Positions 32,082 through 32,784 of a DNA stretch of 32,784 bases are shown here, piece after piece. The notes beneath the pieces were generated by a model. The model was not told the origin of the DNA and ran no database searches. It saw only the letters and a list, made by a program, of their open reading frames with translations. The DNA comes from Oscillospiraceae bacterium. GTDB taxonomy: Bacteria; Bacillota; Clostridia; Oscillospirales; Oscillospiraceae. The stretch spans positions 1 to 32,784 of the forward strand of contig JAFWQQ010000006.1 in assembly GCA_017545165.1 (NCBI GenBank). Reading direction: 5' to 3'. Both the position numbers and the translations under genes were made by a program. Numbering within the stretch: position 1 is the stretch's first letter; each line of letters begins with the position of its first letter.

Positions 32082-32560
32082 CCTCCCCTGTGTAAGGGGA
32101 GGTGTCATTTGCCGATCCCCCGCGAGGCAGATGACGGAGGGGTTGTTTCCACCTTCGACCGCCCGCCGTCCCCCGCCAACGCCCGTCCCTCACCGTAGGG
32201 GCGCTTCACGAAGCGCCCGCGACCCGCGCCCGCCGCCCGTCCCTTGCCTTCCCCGCGCACGGGGAAGGGGGACCGCTTGCGGTGGATGAGGTCCCCGCGA
32301 AGCGGATCCCGCGTCCCGTCTTGCCTCCCCCACCGGGGGAGGTGTCATCCGCCGATCCCCCGCGAGACAGATGACGGAGGGAGTTCCTGCCTCCCTCCTA
32401 GAGGGAGGTGTCGCCCGGCGTCTCACGCAAGCCGGGTGACGGAGGGAGTTTTCCGAACGAGAGTCACCGCGTAGGGAGCGATCCCCTGATCGCTCCGCCC
32501 TTGCGGCCGCCCGCCGATCCGCACCAACCACCGTAGCGCCGATCATTGCTCGGCGGCCCC
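32082..32560. repeat. Second cluster of hairpin repeats
   Basis: Double-hairpin elements lie at 32082-32143, 32324-32383 and 32390-32448, GTAGGG-frame hairpins at 32193-32220 (GGGGCGCTTC/GAAGCGCCC) and 32469-32498 (GGAGCGATC/GATCGCTCC), and CCGTAGCGCCGA-TCATTGC-TCGGCGGC at 32531-32558. A further CCTTCCCC-GCGCAC-GGGGAAGG is near 32248-32267. No gene is credible between 31965 and 32735. Confidence 0.8.
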
Positions 32561-32592
32561 ACGTCCCCCGTGTCATAATGATCATCGGATAG

Positions 32593-32644
32593 CGAAATCT
32601 ATCGAGGATTCGATGGATTTCGCAGCCAAACGACAAGTTTGGCT
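32593..32644. repeat. Two hairpins next to the IS end
   Basis: CGAAATC-ATCGA around GGAT pairs with its complement at about 32599-32627 with two bulges, and AGCCAAAC-GACAA-GTTTGGCT (32624-32644) is a perfect 8-bp stem. The IS terminal repeat begins with the next base. Confidence 0.65.
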
Positions 32645-32784
32645 GGGGCTGTCTCAAAAGTCAGCCCCGAAAAAAGAGTAAAATAACGGCAGCCGTCCCT
32701 TGAAAAAGGGGCGGCTGTCGGCTTAATATTAGGTTGTGAAGCAAAATAAAAAGCAGGTAGATTATACCCTGTATGAGGCAGGGC
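32645..32784 (+). mobile_element. Left end of an IS1182-like insertion sequence (partial)
   Basis: GGGGCTGTCTCAAAAG at 32645-32660 resembles the terminal inverted repeat of IS1182-family elements. A hairpin CGGCAGCCG-CCCTT/AAGGG-CGGCTG near 32694-32720 lies before the transposase start, as is common for stopping outside transcription. The element continues past the window edge. Confidence 0.7.
32736..32784 (+). CDS. IS1182-like transposase, N-terminal fragment
   Basis: Only 16 codons are in the window: GTG start, then KQNKKQVDYTLYEAG. I recognise the start of IS1182-type transposases, which open with a Lys-rich stretch and a VDYxxYE motif. The frame is open to the edge. No Shine-Dalgarno sequence is obvious, and GTG at 32736 could be replaced by TTG at 32734 only in another frame. 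Identification rests on this short stretch and the terminal repeat. Confidence 0.6.
   Translation, partial: MKQNKKQVDYTLYEAG

Noticed and set aside
31900-32193. 98-residue extension of glyA
   Set aside because: It crosses a perfect TTGACA-17-TATAAT promoter and repeat sequence.

Overview
The window looks like chromosomal DNA of a GC-rich, low-complexity-prone member of the Clostridia, probably a gut Oscillospiraceae/Ruminococcaceae-type bacterium. The reasons are strong AGGAGG-type ribosome sites, sigma-A promoters, type II lipoproteins, a DUF4250 protein, a heterodimeric ABC exporter of the BmrCD kind, and very abundant palindromic intergenic repeats. I saw no rRNA, tRNA, CRISPR or phage genes. 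The assignment is inference from gene families; no database was searched.

Layout. 165-2772 (+): a tightly overlapping phospholipid operon (flippase-like membrane protein, pssA, psd). 3204-6098 (+): GH36 alpha-galactosidase, a DUF4250 protein and a NUDIX hydrolase, flanked by inverted copies of a composite repeat. 6514-8576 (+): a small conserved protein that reads through a terminator hairpin, a DUF985 cupin and a PlsC-like acyltransferase with a zinc ribbon. 8723-12458 (+): an operon with ATGA overlaps holding an unknown 167-aa protein, a one-domain pyruvate kinase-like protein and a lipoprotein combining LRR, parvulin and cyclophilin modules. 12477-13307: a divergent pair, a 55-aa membrane peptide (-) and a beta-carbonic anhydrase (+), followed by a 147-bp MITE-like palindrome. 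13546-18640 (-): a stalked LamG-like lipoprotein and a heterodimeric ABC exporter. 18984-21920: asd (-), then ilvA and ridA (+). 22001-26646 (-): a three-gene surface operon with a membrane-anchored PIG-L deacetylase and two paralogous secreted proteins of unknown function. 26647-28462: 1.8 kb without genes, full of structured repeats. 28463-30513 (-): an ECF sigma factor and a membrane anti-sigma-like partner behind an ECF-type promoter. 30658-31899 (-): glyA with a full-consensus promoter. 31966-32784: more repeats, then the left end of an IS1182-like element that runs off the window.

How it fits together. Housekeeping modules (phosphatidylethanolamine synthesis; aspartate/threonine/serine-glycine metabolism with RidA next to threonine deaminase) alternate with cell-surface modules whose extracellular domains stand on Pro/Thr/Glu or Pro/Ser/Thr stalks. 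The most unusual material is (1) the PIG-L/secreted-paralogue operon, (2) the fusion of two prolyl-isomerase families, (3) the truncated pyruvate kinase coupled to an unknown protein, and (4) several families of palindromic repeats. One repeat family repeatedly abuts stop codons; two others keep their base pairing while their sequence changes.
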